This document shows positions 37,269 through 46,649 of a stretch of DNA of 64,000 bases, in pieces (position 1 is the stretch's first letter; each line of letters starts with the position of its first letter). The notes below the pieces were generated by a model that did not search any database, was not told the DNA's origin, and was given only the letters and a program-made list of their open reading frames with translations. This DNA is from Massilia endophytica (lineage in GTDB: Bacteria > Pseudomonadota > Gammaproteobacteria > Burkholderiales > Burkholderiaceae_D). The stretch is taken from positions 1,798,001 to 1,862,000 of the forward strand of contig NZ_CP088952.1 in the NCBI RefSeq assembly GCF_021165955.1. Direction: 5' to 3'. Position numbers and translations under genes: made by a program.

Positions 37269-38240
37269 CTACACGGCCATCGGGGCCGTGAGCGGCGGGT
37301 GGTGCTGGTAGCCTTCCAGCACAAAGTCGGAAGGCTCGATCTTCTCCAGCCATTCGGGCTCGTATTTGCCCGTTTGCGCAAAGGAGGGCACGCGCCCGGA
37401 GATCACCAGCTGCGGCAGGGGCAGCGGCTCGCGCCTGAGCTGCTCCTGCACCATCTCCATATGATTCTCGTAGATGTGCGCATCGCCGATGAAGTAGCTG
37501 AACCAGCGGGGCGTGTAGCCGGTCAGGCGTGCCACCAGCGCAAGCAGGGCTGCGCCTTCGGCGATGTTGAAAGGCGTGCCCAGGCCGATGTCGTTGCTGC
37601 GCACATAGAGGCAGAGCGAGAGCTCCTTCGTCGTCGCGTTCGGAATGAACTGATAGAGCAGATGGCAGGCGGGCAGCGCCACCTGGTCCAGCACCGCCGG
37701 GTTCCAGCCATGGAAGAGAATGCGGCGGCTGGAGGGATTGTTCACGATCGTGTCCAGGCACTCGCGCAGCTGGTCGATGGCCTTGTACAGCAGTACCTTC
37801 TTCACGCCGTTCTCTTCGAGCGGCGCCACCTGGCGGAAGCCGTTGCGCAGCGCGTCCGCGATCTTCGCGCCTTCGGCTGCATCCAGCACCTTGTAGCCCG
37901 GCCACTGGCGCCACTGCACGCCGTACACGGGACCCAGGTCGTCCAGGCCTTCGCGGTAGGGATTGGCCAGCCACTGCGCATTCTCGTTTGCGTTCTGGTC
38001 CCACACCTTGCAGCCAAGGGCGCGGAAATCCGCCGCGCTGCGCGAGGCGCGAAGGAAGGCGCACAGTTCGCCCACCACGGACTTGAACGCCAGCTTCTTG
38101 GTGGTCACGGCGGGGAAGCCGTCGCGCAGGTCGAAGCGCATCATGGCGCCGGGAACGCTCAGGGTGCGGATGCCCGTGCGGTTATCCTGCCAGCTGCCCT
38201 GTTCGAGCACGGTCTTGATCAATTCCTGGTATTGCTGCAT
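37269..38240 (-). CDS. thyA: Thymidylate synthase
   Basis: A 323-residue ThyA that methylates dUMP using methylene-tetrahydrofolate. The catalytic cysteine is in QVALPACHLLYQF. Other landmarks are DNRTGIRTLSVPG, LGPVYGVQWRQW, SNDIGLGTPFNIAEGA and YFIGDAHIYENH. It is longer than the E. coli enzyme (264) because of an insertion in the small-domain region between about 90 and 160, as in several other bacteria. The ATG of MQQYQELIKTVLEQG is the family start. It lies behind rhlE in the long minus-strand run and converges on the chemoreceptor gene. Confidence 0.95.
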   Translation of the reverse strand: MQQYQELIKTVLEQGSWQDNRTGIRTLSVPGAMMRFDLRDGFPAVTTKKLAFKSVVGELCAFLRASRSAADFRALGCKVWDQNANENAQWLANPYREGLDDLGPVYGVQWRQWPGYKVLDAAEGAKIADALRNGFRQVAPLEENGVKKVLLYKAIDQLRECLDTIVNNPSSRRILFHGWNPAVLDQVALPACHLLYQFIPNATTKELSLCLYVRSNDIGLGTPFNIAEGAALLALVARLTGYTPRWFSYFIGDAHIYENHMEMVQEQLRREPLPLPQLVISGRVPSFAQTGKYEPEWLEKIEPSDFVLEGYQHHPPLTAPMAV

Positions 38241-38278
38241 TCGGTTCTCCGCTTGAATTCTGGATTGTAGCGCAGGGC

Positions 38279-39649
38279 TCAACGCTTGCCCGAGCGGCCG
38301 CCCGGCGAACGGCCCCCGCGCGCCATGGCCTTCGCCACATTCTTCGCCGCTGCCTTGGCCGCCGCCTTGGCGCCTTTGCCCCCGGCGACGATGACAGCGC
38401 CCTTGGGCAAGCCTTGCGGCGCCATGGGACGGCCCGGCCTGGCCGCGGAAGCACGCCTGGCGGCCTGGGAAGGCTTGGCGCCCGCTGCGGGTGTTCCGGT
38501 GGACGGCACGCGGTGGTCCGCCTCGAAGCCAGGCACCTCGTCGCGCTTCAGGACCTGGCGCGTCAGTGTTTCGATGGCGCGCAGCAGCTCCACTTCGTCC
38601 GCGCACACCAGCGATACCGCTTCCCCTTCGGCTCCCGCACGTCCGGTGCGGCCGATGCGGTGCACGTAGTCTTCGGCCACCGTCGGCAGGTCGAAATTCA
38701 CCACCAGCGGCAGGGCCTGGATGTCGAGGCCGCGCGCGGCGACATCCGTGGCCACCAGCAGCTGCACCTCGCGCGCCTTGAAGCGTTCGAGCGCGCGCAG
38801 GCGTGCGGGCTGCGGCTTGTCGCCGTGAATGGCGTCCGCGCTGATGCCTTCCGCCTGCAACTGCGATACCAGCTGGTCGGCGCCCTTGCGTGTCTTCACG
38901 AAGACCAGCGCCTGGCCCCAGCGTTTGGTGCGGAGCAGGTGCAGGAAGAGCGCGGGCTTGGTCTTCTTGTCGGTCGTGTACACCATCTGGCGCACGGTGC
39001 GGGCAGCGGCGTTGACCGGGCTGGCCTGTACGGAAACGGGATTGCTCAGCAGCTTGCCCGCCATGGCGCGGATCGCGTCGGAGAAGGTGGCCGAGAAAAG
39101 GAGGGTCTGGCGTTCGGCGGGCAGCACGGCGAAAAGGGCATCCAGGTCCTGCGCAAAACCCAGGTCCAGCATGCGGTCCGCCTCGTCCAGCACCAGGGTT
39201 TGCAGCTCGCCGAAGTTTACGGCGCCCTGGCGGTGCAGGTCGAGCAGGCGGCCCGGCGTGGCCACCAGTACATCAAGACCCTTGCGCAGCTTGGCCAGCT
39301 GGGGATCGATGGCGACGCCGCCGTAGGCGACGGAACTGCGCAGCGGCAGGTTGCCGCCATAGCGGCGGAAGCTTTCGTAGACCTGTTCCGCGAGCTCGCG
39401 TGTCGGCGCCAGCACCAGGCAGCGCACCGATTGCGGCGCGGCCTTCCCGCCCTCCATGGTGAGGCGCTGCAGCAAGGGCAGGGCGAAGCCTGCCGTCTTG
39501 CCGGTGCCGGTCTGCGCGGCGGCGAGCAGGTCGCGTCCGGCCAGCACGGCGGGAATGGCCTGCTGTTGCACCGGTGTGGGCTTGTCGTAGCCCAGGGATT
39601 CCAGGGTGCGCAGCAGCGGATCGATCAATTTGAGTGCCTGGAAGCTCAT
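38279..39649 (-). CDS. rhlE: DEAD-box RNA helicase RhlE
   Basis: A 456-residue ATP-dependent RNA helicase. The motifs are all present: Q motif with KPTPVQQQAIP, Walker A AQTGTGKT, PTRELAEQV, LDEADRMLDLGF, LLFSATFSD and HRIGRTGR. The last 75 residues form a basic Ala/Lys/Arg-rich tail likely to bind RNA. I chose the ATG of MSFQALKLIDPLLRTLESLGYDKPTP; the longer upstream frame lies within the aldolase gene. The ATG overlaps the end of that gene by four bases. RhlE proteins take part in ribosome maturation and RNA turnover. Confidence 0.93.
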   Translation of the reverse strand: MSFQALKLIDPLLRTLESLGYDKPTPVQQQAIPAVLAGRDLLAAAQTGTGKTAGFALPLLQRLTMEGGKAAPQSVRCLVLAPTRELAEQVYESFRRYGGNLPLRSSVAYGGVAIDPQLAKLRKGLDVLVATPGRLLDLHRQGAVNFGELQTLVLDEADRMLDLGFAQDLDALFAVLPAERQTLLFSATFSDAIRAMAGKLLSNPVSVQASPVNAAARTVRQMVYTTDKKTKPALFLHLLRTKRWGQALVFVKTRKGADQLVSQLQAEGISADAIHGDKPQPARLRALERFKAREVQLLVATDVAARGLDIQALPLVVNFDLPTVAEDYVHRIGRTGRAGAEGEAVSLVCADEVELLRAIETLTRQVLKRDEVPGFEADHRVPSTGTPAAGAKPSQAARRASAARPGRPMAPQGLPKGAVIVAGGKGAKAAAKAAAKNVAKAMARGGRSPGGRSGKR

Positions 39650-40728
39650 TGGCAGGCCTCCTCCCACAGTTTCAGGGCCGCGTGCACCCGTTCGTCCGGC
39701 AGGCCGAGGGTCTGGTCGCCGACGTACCACTCCGTATAGCAGTGGTCCGGCAGCTGGGCGTGCATGACGTGGTTGAACAGCCAGATGCCGTGCTGCTGCG
39801 CGATGCGGTTGCGCAGTTCCAGCGCGCGCTCGCGGGCAACGGGCATATGAACATGCAGCATGTTCGCCTGGGGGCGGGCGGGATTCGGCGCCAGCCGGGA
39901 ATAGCTGCGCAGCGCCTCGTAGAGCCACTGTGTGCGCGCGAAATATGCCGGCATGGCTGCAAGGCGCTCGTCGAGGTGCATGGCGGCGGAAACGACATAA
40001 GGCGTGCGGGTGAAGACGTTGCCTCCCTGGCGGCGGAACCACTCCTGCGCCCTGGCCACGAATTCCGCGCTGCCTGCCAGCAAGGCGCCGCCCATGCCGC
40101 CGATGCCCTTGTAGAGCGATACGTAGACCGAATCGAAACCGGTTGCCACGTCCTGGGGGCTGCGGCCATAGCCCGCCGCGGCTTCCCACAGCCGGGCGCC
40201 GTCCATGTGCAGGTGGGTGCCCGTCTGGCGCGCCCAGGCCTTGAAGGCGTCCAGCTCTTCCCACGAGGGAGCCTGGCCGCCGATTTCTCGCGCGGGGAGT
40301 TCGATGGCCACGGCGCCAAGCTTGTCCGGAATGGCCTTGATTTCGTCCAGCGTGAAAGGACGATGCGGGCTGCCCGTCTGCAGCGCATCGAAGTGGCCCA
40401 GCAGCTGATGATTGCCGCGTTCGTGCTTCAGGATGTGCGCCGTCGGGTGCAGGGCAACCAGCCTGCTGCCGCGCTCCATGCAGGCCAGGCGCAGGGCCGT
40501 GACCTGGGCCATGGTGCCGGTGATGCAGAACACGGCTGCTTCAAAGCCCAGAAGCTGCGCCACCTTGCGTTCCAGCGACTGGATCAGGTCACCTTCTCCG
40601 TACACGTCTGCCCGCACGCCATTGCGCTCGCACCATTCGGCCATGGCCGCGAAGCTCTGCGCAGGCGTGAGCTGCCGGTGGCCCGGCAGGATGGTATGGC
40701 ATTGCTGGCGCAGTTCGGCGTCGGTCAC
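39646..40728 (-). CDS. Threonine aldolase / beta-eliminating lyase family enzyme
   Basis: A 360-residue fold-type-I PLP enzyme of the threonine-aldolase group. Key segments are VYGEGDLIQSLERKVAQLLGFEAAVFCITGTMAQ, THLHMDGARLWEAA (the PLP aspartate) and SVYVSLYKGIGGMGGALLAG, with the Schiff-base lysine in SLYKG. Typical members cleave L-threonine to glycine and acetaldehyde. I chose a GTG start at 40728, which has a nearly perfect GAGGGGGA ribosome site; the frame also opens at a TTG five codons earlier. The gene overlaps rhlE by four bases. Confidence 0.85.
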   Translation of the reverse strand: MTDAELRQQCHTILPGHRQLTPAQSFAAMAEWCERNGVRADVYGEGDLIQSLERKVAQLLGFEAAVFCITGTMAQVTALRLACMERGSRLVALHPTAHILKHERGNHQLLGHFDALQTGSPHRPFTLDEIKAIPDKLGAVAIELPAREIGGQAPSWEELDAFKAWARQTGTHLHMDGARLWEAAAGYGRSPQDVATGFDSVYVSLYKGIGGMGGALLAGSAEFVARAQEWFRRQGGNVFTRTPYVVSAAMHLDERLAAMPAYFARTQWLYEALRSYSRLAPNPARPQANMLHVHMPVARERALELRNRIAQQHGIWLFNHVMHAQLPDHCYTEWYVGDQTLGLPDERVHAALKLWEEACQ

Positions 40729-40739
40729 GGGCTTCCCCC

Positions 40740-42584
40740 TCAATGAACTACGTGGACGTTGTGGAACTGGAGCGCGGCCAGGTTGGCGTAGATGCCGCCC
40801 ATGGCCACGAGGGACTGGTGCGTGCCCATTTCGACCACTTTGCCGTCTTCCATGACGAGGATGCGGTCGGCGCGCTGCACGGTGGCCAGGCGGTGCGCAA
40901 TGATGACGGTGGTGCGGCCGACCATGGCGGCTTCGAGCGCGGACTGCACCAGGCGCTCGGATTCCGCATCCAGGGCGCTGGTGGCTTCGTCCAGCAGCAG
41001 CAGGGGCGGATTCTTGAGCAGTGCGCGCGCGATGGCGATGCGCTGACGCTGGCCGCCGGAGAGGCGCACGCCGCGTTCGCCCAGGAAGGCCTTGTAGCCG
41101 TTCGGCAGGCGCTCGATGAATTCATGGGCCGCGGCCAGCTTCGCCGCCTGGATCACCTCTTCGTCGCTCGCGTCCGGACGGCCATAGCGGATGTTCTCCA
41201 TCGCATCGGCAGAGAAGATCACCGTATCCTGCGGCACAATGCCGATGGCTTCGCGCAGGGTGTGCAGGCCGAGCTGGCGGATATCCACGCCGTCGAGGCG
41301 AATGGTGCCCTGCTGCGGATCGTAGAAGCGCAGGAAGAGCTGGAAGAGGGTGGTCTTGCCCGCACCGGACGGACCGACGATGGCGACCGTTTCGCCAGGG
41401 CGGATATCGAAGGACAGGTGCGACAGCGCCTCAGTTTCCGGGCGCGACGGATAGGAGAAGGTCACATCCGCCAGCGTCAGCGCGGCGCCATTGGCCGCGC
41501 GCGGCGGCAGCGGCAGCGGCTGGGCAGGCGGCTGGATCTCGGACTGCACCGACATCAGCTCCAGCAGCCTCTCGGTGGCGCCAGCGGCGCGCTGCGCCTC
41601 GCCCATCACTTCGGACAGGGCGCCGATGGAGCCCGCCACGATGGACGCGTAGAGAATGAACTGTCCCAGGTCGCCGCCCGTCATCGAGCCCTCCAGCACC
41701 GCATGGGCGCCCAGCCACAGCACGAACACGATGGCGCCGAACACCAGGACGATGGCGAGCATGGTGAGGAGGGCGCGGGCGCGGATGCGGCGCATGGCCG
41801 TGCCGAAGGCGTTTTCGACGGAGGACGCGAAACGGCTCGTTTCGATGTGCTCGTGGGTGTAGGCTTGCACGGTCGGCATGGCGTTCAGGATTTCGCCCGC
41901 CATGGCCGAAGCGTCGGCGATGCGGTCCTGCGAATCGCGCGAAAGCTTGCGCACGCGGCGGCCAAACAGCACGATGGGCAGCACGGTGAGCACCAGCAGG
42001 CCGATAATGATGGAGGAGAGTTTGGGGCTGGTCACGAACAGCATCACCAGGCCGCCCAGGAAGAGCAGCATGTTCCGCAGCGCCATGGAGATGCTGGAGC
42101 CCACCACGGCCTGGATCAGCGTCGTATCGGTGGTAATGCGGGACAGCACTTCGCCCGTCTGCGTGGTCTCGAAGAAGGCGGGGCTCTGCTGCACCACGTG
42201 GCGGTAGACGGCGCTGCGGATATCGGCCGTGACACGCTCGCCCAGCCAGGACACGGTATAAAAACGTGCCCCCGTCGCCAGGGCGAGCACGGCGGACACC
42301 GCGAACAGCACCAGGAACACCGTGTTCACATGCTCCACGCTGCGCACGCCCGCCGAGGCGCCAAAGCCCATGTCGATCATCTGCTTGAAGGCCGCGGGAA
42401 TGGCCAGCGTGGCCCCGGCAGCGACAGTCAGGGCGATGGCCGCCATGACAAACTGCTTGCGGTAGGGCTTCAGGAAGGGCGCCAGGCCCTTGAAGGCGGC
42501 CAGGCTGCCTTTTTTCAGTTCGCGGGTGTCGCTGGGCGGATTGCTGTTCTGGGTGGCGGCGCTGCTGGTGGTGCTGTTGCTCAT
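40740..42584 (-). CDS. ABC exporter, fused membrane and ATPase domains (MsbA-like)
   Basis: A 614-residue half-transporter of the ABCB type. An N-terminal cytosolic arm precedes six transmembrane segments in about 45-320. The ATPase domain has Walker A GPSGAGKTT, the signature LSGGQRQRIAIARALL, Walker B LLLLDEATSALD and the switch histidine in IIAHRLATV. It should act as a homodimer. Its relatives export lipids, drugs or peptides, and the substrate is open. Its stop lies eleven bases before the aldolase start, and it follows the AttH/CrtC-like gene by 22 bases. Confidence 0.88.
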   Translation of the reverse strand: MSNSTTSSAATQNSNPPSDTRELKKGSLAAFKGLAPFLKPYRKQFVMAAIALTVAAGATLAIPAAFKQMIDMGFGASAGVRSVEHVNTVFLVLFAVSAVLALATGARFYTVSWLGERVTADIRSAVYRHVVQQSPAFFETTQTGEVLSRITTDTTLIQAVVGSSISMALRNMLLFLGGLVMLFVTSPKLSSIIIGLLVLTVLPIVLFGRRVRKLSRDSQDRIADASAMAGEILNAMPTVQAYTHEHIETSRFASSVENAFGTAMRRIRARALLTMLAIVLVFGAIVFVLWLGAHAVLEGSMTGGDLGQFILYASIVAGSIGALSEVMGEAQRAAGATERLLELMSVQSEIQPPAQPLPLPPRAANGAALTLADVTFSYPSRPETEALSHLSFDIRPGETVAIVGPSGAGKTTLFQLFLRFYDPQQGTIRLDGVDIRQLGLHTLREAIGIVPQDTVIFSADAMENIRYGRPDASDEEVIQAAKLAAAHEFIERLPNGYKAFLGERGVRLSGGQRQRIAIARALLKNPPLLLLDEATSALDAESERLVQSALEAAMVGRTTVIIAHRLATVQRADRILVMEDGKVVEMGTHQSLVAMGGIYANLAALQFHNVHVVH

Positions 42585-42606
42585 TATCTTGGTAGTCTTC
42601 TTGTCT

Positions 42607-43671
42607 CTACAGTTTCATGGGGCGGACGTAGCCCGTCAGTTCCAGATAGCCATGGCCGGCGGGCTGGCCGCCGCGCTGCACGGTGGTCGCACCTTCCCAG
42701 TACACGGCGCCCGTCGAGCGGCGCGAATCGAGCTCCTGGTCCTGCTGCAGCGGGGCGGCATCCCACACGGTGGCGCCGGTCACGATCCGGGTCGCAACCG
42801 GATACTCGGCATTGGTGCGGGGAGAACGCCAGCGCGCCTGCGGGGTGAAGCTGACCTGGTCCGGAGCGTAATGCGTGATCTTACCGGATGCGTCGCGCCA
42901 TGTCGCGTGGGCCCATAGTTTACCACCTTGCCTGCTGCGGATCTGGAAAGCCATGAGGGCGCCGCCGTCGTCCAGGTTTGCGCCCAGCCAGTCCCAGCCC
43001 GCCGCCTGTTCGTCCAGCACCTGGCTGGACCACTCATGATCGAGCCACGTCTTTCCGCTCACCGCCACGCTGCGCCCCTTCATCGTGACCGTGCCCCTGG
43101 TGGCCAGCTGCGGCTTGCTATAGTAATAACTCGCCTGCCCGGGGCGCGGCCCTTTCTGGGAATAGCCATTCACACCATGCAGCAGAATGGGCTGCGTGGG
43201 CGTCAATGTGAGCTGCAGCGTGAATTCGGCGGCGCGGATATCCACGGCATAGCTGCCTTCCGGATTGCGCCACATGCGCCAGTCGTCCAGCTTCACGTCC
43301 GTATCGGCGGTCGCGGCGTAGGCGAGGCCGAAGCCTTCGCGGGCGCTGCGCTGGTCGTGCAGGAGCTTGCCGATGGCGGGATCGGATACCGCCGCGTGGC
43401 CGATGATGAGCTGTTTGGGCGCAAAGCGGCTGGGATTGTCCGCGTCGTGCGCCGTCGCGCTGCGGAAGAAGGTGACCTGGTAGCCGATGGACTTGCCCTC
43501 GGCCGTCGTGAGCCAGCCGGTGGCATACCACCACTCGGTGCGGAACTCCGGATGCGCGCCGAAGTCGCGGGGAAACGCGAGGGTGGCGCCGGGACGCACC
43601 GGCGCATAGGCGGGCGGCGCGGCGAGCAGCGGCTGGCACAGCACAAGAACGAGAAGCAGCAGGGCGCGCAT
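42607..43671 (-). CDS. AttH/CrtC-like lipocalin-fold protein with signal peptide
   Basis: A 354-residue exported protein of the AttH/carotenoid 1,2-hydratase-like family (PF07143). The signal peptide is ALLLLVLVLCQPLLAAPPAY. Family motifs are HPEFRTEWWYATGWL, FGLAYAATADTDVKLDDWRM, KTWLDHEWSSQVLDEQAAGWDWLGANL and YWEGATTV near the end. In many proteobacteria this gene follows a two-FtsX-domain permease and its ATPase. Here it abuts the permease start exactly (43671/43672), so the pairing is kept. Its function in that context is unknown, and a hydratase role should not be assumed. Confidence 0.82.
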   Translation of the reverse strand: MRALLLLVLVLCQPLLAAPPAYAPVRPGATLAFPRDFGAHPEFRTEWWYATGWLTTAEGKSIGYQVTFFRSATAHDADNPSRFAPKQLIIGHAAVSDPAIGKLLHDQRSAREGFGLAYAATADTDVKLDDWRMWRNPEGSYAVDIRAAEFTLQLTLTPTQPILLHGVNGYSQKGPRPGQASYYYSKPQLATRGTVTMKGRSVAVSGKTWLDHEWSSQVLDEQAAGWDWLGANLDDGGALMAFQIRSRQGGKLWAHATWRDASGKITHYAPDQVSFTPQARWRSPRTNAEYPVATRIVTGATVWDAAPLQQDQELDSRRSTGAVYWEGATTVQRGGQPAGHGYLELTGYVRPMKL

Positions 43672-46224
43672 TTACCAGTCCTCCCGCACGGCGCGAATGG
43701 GGCCGCCGGACAGCGCCTGCCGTCCCGATACCAGGGCCGTCACCATGGCGGCGGCCAGCAGCGCGGCGGCGACACTGCCCAGCAGCGGCCATGGGTAGTG
43801 CATCTCCATCGTCCAGTGGAAGGACTGGGGGTTTACGACATGCACGAGAATCAGGCTGATGAACCAGCCGAGCAGCAGGCCGGTGAGGATGCCGAGCGCC
43901 GTCAGCGAGCCGCCTTCGATGGCCAGGATGCCGAGCACCTGCCGCCGCGTGACGCCGACATGGCGCAGCATGCCGAACTCCTTGGCGCGCGCCAGCGTTT
44001 GCGCCGAGAAGGTGGCCGCCACGCCGAACAGGCCGATCACGATGGCGATGGCTTCCAGCAGATAGGTCACGGCGAAGCTGCGGTCGAAGATCTTCAGCGA
44101 CAGCGCACGGATTTCGGAGGGCACGGCCACTTCGAGCGCCTGCGCGAAAGGCAGTCCTTTCACGGCGGCCTGCGCGTCGGCCAGCGTGGCGCCCTTGGCC
44201 AGCCACATGGCTGCATCGCTCACGTCCCGGTCGCCGGTGATGCGGGCGTAGTCGCTGCGCCGCATCTGGATGGCCCCCGTGGAGCGGGCGTAATCGCGCC
44301 AGATGCCCGCAACGAAGAATTCGCGCAGCGCGCCCTGGAGCGGCAGGCGCATGGTGGCGCCGGCATGCACCCCGTACAGGTCCGCCACCGCCTCCGAAAC
44401 CCAGACGGGCGGCAGGCCGCGCGGTGCGAGCGCTTCGCCGACCATCACCATGGTCCGTTCCGGGTGGGCCGGATCGATGTCGCGCGCCAGCAGCGCGACA
44501 TTGGGACGGTCGGCAGCGAGCGATATGGAGCGGAAGCGCATGAAATCGGTCCTGGCCAGCTGTGGCAGGGCGCGCAGCGCGTCCTGTTCGCGCGGCGTGA
44601 GGCCCGCCGTGGCGCCGCCGCCCGCGGTGCGGGCATACATGTCTGCGGGCAGCACCTGCAGCAGCCATTCGTCCACCGACACGCGGAAACTGGACACCAT
44701 GATGGCCATGGCCACCATCAGGCTGAAACTGGACAGCACGCCGCCCAGCGCGATGCCCGCCTGGCCAGAAGCATTGGCCAGCCGCGCCAGGGTGAGCGAG
44801 GGCACGGGCGGCGCGGCGGGATGCGTGGCGGTCGCCGCCGTCCACCGTGCGTGGGCGAAGCGGAAGACCATGGAGGCGATACGCGGCATCAGCGCAATGC
44901 CGCCAACCAGCAGGAGGACAATTGACAGATAGCCGAATATGGGCAGCTCGAATACCGGCGGCAGCTGCGACATGCCTGCCGCCGCGGCGAGGCACAGCAA
45001 GGCGGGCCAGGCGCGGGAAAGCCGGGACAGGGCGACTTCGTCCGCTCCGGCCTTGAGGGCAATGGCAGGCGCCGCGCGCGCCGCCTCCAGCGCTGGCGCC
45101 GCGCAGCCAAGCAAGGCCACGCCGACGCCGAGCACGAAGTAGACGCCGGCCGCCACCGGCGTGAACTGGACTTCGGGGCGCACACCGGCGAAATAGCCGC
45201 CGCCAAGGTCGCCCCCGAAGAAGTGCAGGGCGGCGGCCGCCATCGCATAGCCTGCGGCGATACCGGCGGCGGCGCCCAGCAGGCCCAGGCTGAGCCCTTC
45301 GAGCAGGACCTGGGCCAGCAGGCTTCGGCGTTCCAGGCCCAGCACGCGCAGCAGGGCAAACTGGCTGCGCCGCCGCATCACGGACAGGGCCTGCGTGGAG
45401 AAGACGAGGAAGGCGCCGGTGAACAGGGCCACCAGCGCCAGCACGCTCAGGTTCACCCGGTAGGCGCGGCTCAATTTGCTGTTGCGGCTTTCCTGGTCCT
45501 CGTCGTTCGGCTGGCCAACGCGGAAACGGCCCGGGAAATCGCGTTCCAGCTCCGCGGCAAGCGCTGCGCGGAAGGCGTCGCGATTGACGCCATCGCGCAG
45601 TTTCAGGTCCACGCGCGACAGTTTTCCGAGCCGGTTGAAGCGCCACTGGGCGGCGCCGATATCCATGACGCCGATGCGCTGCCCAACGCGGGTGCGCTGC
45701 AGCGAACCGGCCACGCGCAGCGAAACGGGCTGGGTGCCGGACTGGAACAGCGCCGTGGCGCCAGGCTGCACGCCAAGCCAGGAGAGCGCGGCGGGCGAGA
45801 GAAAGACCGCATCGGCGGCGAGCGTGTCGAAGGAATCGCCATCGGCAGGAGCGCCGATCAGGTCGGGGGAAATGAAGCCGGCGCGGAACACGTCGAGGCC
45901 GATGATCTTGAGCGGCGGCTTGCCGCCGGGGCGGGAAGCGTCGAATTCAAGGATGGGAGAAGCCACCGCCACGGCGTCGCGCGTGGCCAGGCGCGGGTAG
46001 ATGTCTTCGTCGAACAGCGCTTCCGCGCCGCTGACCTGCACGTCCGCCTGGCCGGAGAGGCTTTTGATGGCGGTCGAGAACTCGTTGAAGGCGGCGGCAT
46101 TGATCAGGTGGATGGCAAAGCCCAGCGACACGCCGACGGTAATCGCAGCCACCGCCATCAGCGCACGCAGGGGATGGGCGCGCCATTCCCCGAACAGCAG
46201 CCAGCGCGTGAGCTTCAGCGGCAT
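43672..46224 (-). CDS. ABC transporter permease with two FtsX domains
   Basis: An 850-residue inner-membrane permease. It begins with a TM after LFGEWRAHPLRALMAVAAITVGVSLGFAIHLINAAA. It contains two FtsX-type three-TM blocks (near residues 265-400 and 730-850), a central TM pair with VLLLVGGIALMPR, and two large periplasmic domains. This layout matches the LolCDE/MacB-related putative permeases usually paired with an ATPase and an AttH-like protein. No ATPase gene is adjacent. I chose the ATG of MPLKLTRWLLFGEWR; it overlaps the DUF4124 gene by ten bases. Confidence 0.85.
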   Translation of the reverse strand: MPLKLTRWLLFGEWRAHPLRALMAVAAITVGVSLGFAIHLINAAAFNEFSTAIKSLSGQADVQVSGAEALFDEDIYPRLATRDAVAVASPILEFDASRPGGKPPLKIIGLDVFRAGFISPDLIGAPADGDSFDTLAADAVFLSPAALSWLGVQPGATALFQSGTQPVSLRVAGSLQRTRVGQRIGVMDIGAAQWRFNRLGKLSRVDLKLRDGVNRDAFRAALAAELERDFPGRFRVGQPNDEDQESRNSKLSRAYRVNLSVLALVALFTGAFLVFSTQALSVMRRRSQFALLRVLGLERRSLLAQVLLEGLSLGLLGAAAGIAAGYAMAAAALHFFGGDLGGGYFAGVRPEVQFTPVAAGVYFVLGVGVALLGCAAPALEAARAAPAIALKAGADEVALSRLSRAWPALLCLAAAAGMSQLPPVFELPIFGYLSIVLLLVGGIALMPRIASMVFRFAHARWTAATATHPAAPPVPSLTLARLANASGQAGIALGGVLSSFSLMVAMAIMVSSFRVSVDEWLLQVLPADMYARTAGGGATAGLTPREQDALRALPQLARTDFMRFRSISLAADRPNVALLARDIDPAHPERTMVMVGEALAPRGLPPVWVSEAVADLYGVHAGATMRLPLQGALREFFVAGIWRDYARSTGAIQMRRSDYARITGDRDVSDAAMWLAKGATLADAQAAVKGLPFAQALEVAVPSEIRALSLKIFDRSFAVTYLLEAIAIVIGLFGVAATFSAQTLARAKEFGMLRHVGVTRRQVLGILAIEGGSLTALGILTGLLLGWFISLILVHVVNPQSFHWTMEMHYPWPLLGSVAAALLAAAMVTALVSGRQALSGGPIRAVREDW

Positions 46225-46649
46225 TCCAGCGCCTGGCGCTCGGCGGCGCGCCGGGCCTTTGTGCGCGCGGCCTCCATCGATTGCGGCGATGAACGGCGCA
46301 CGTCCTCGTCCGCCCATTTGCGTTCGAGGGCCAGCTTGCCGCAGCGGCGCCGGTGGTCGGCAGCCTGCCTGTCATGGCGCGCATCTTCGCGCTCCTGCCG
46401 CGCCTCGCGCGCCTTGCGCTCCTTTTCGAGGGCGCCAGCCTCCTTCTGCATGCGCTTCAGGGCGGCCTTGCTTTCGGGATTGGCAGGCGGCGCATCCGGA
46501 ACGGCCAGCACCGTGCCGGTGCCGCGCTCGCAAGGCGCTTCGCTGTAGGTGATCTTGCCGTCCACTGTGCATTTGTGGATGGTTTGCGCCTGCGCCGAAG
46601 CGGCAAGCAGCATGGCGATGGCGGCGATTACGGTGTGCATGGCATTCAT
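46215..46649 (-). CDS. DUF4124 domain protein (exported)
   Basis: A 144-residue exported protein. The signal peptide is TVIAAIAMLLAASAQA, followed by a DUF4124-type N-terminal motif, TIHKCTVDGKITYSEAPCERG, with two cysteines likely to form a disulfide. The rest is a charged, Arg/Glu/Lys-rich helix that could form a coiled coil. The function is unknown. The ATG overlaps the stop of the dehydrogenase gene as ATGA; a second ATG nine bases on (46640) is equally plausible. The end overlaps the permease start by ten bases. Confidence 0.75.
   Translation of the reverse strand: MNAMHTVIAAIAMLLAASAQAQTIHKCTVDGKITYSEAPCERGTGTVLAVPDAPPANPESKAALKRMQKEAGALEKERKAREARQEREDARHDRQAADHRRRCGKLALERKWADEDVRRSSPQSMEAARTKARRAAERQALECR

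Noticed and set aside
43118..45646. 842-residue frame overlapping the FtsX permease on the same strand
   Set aside because: It is an out-of-frame reading rich in A, R, G and P, whereas the permease frame has membrane segments and conserved FtsX features.
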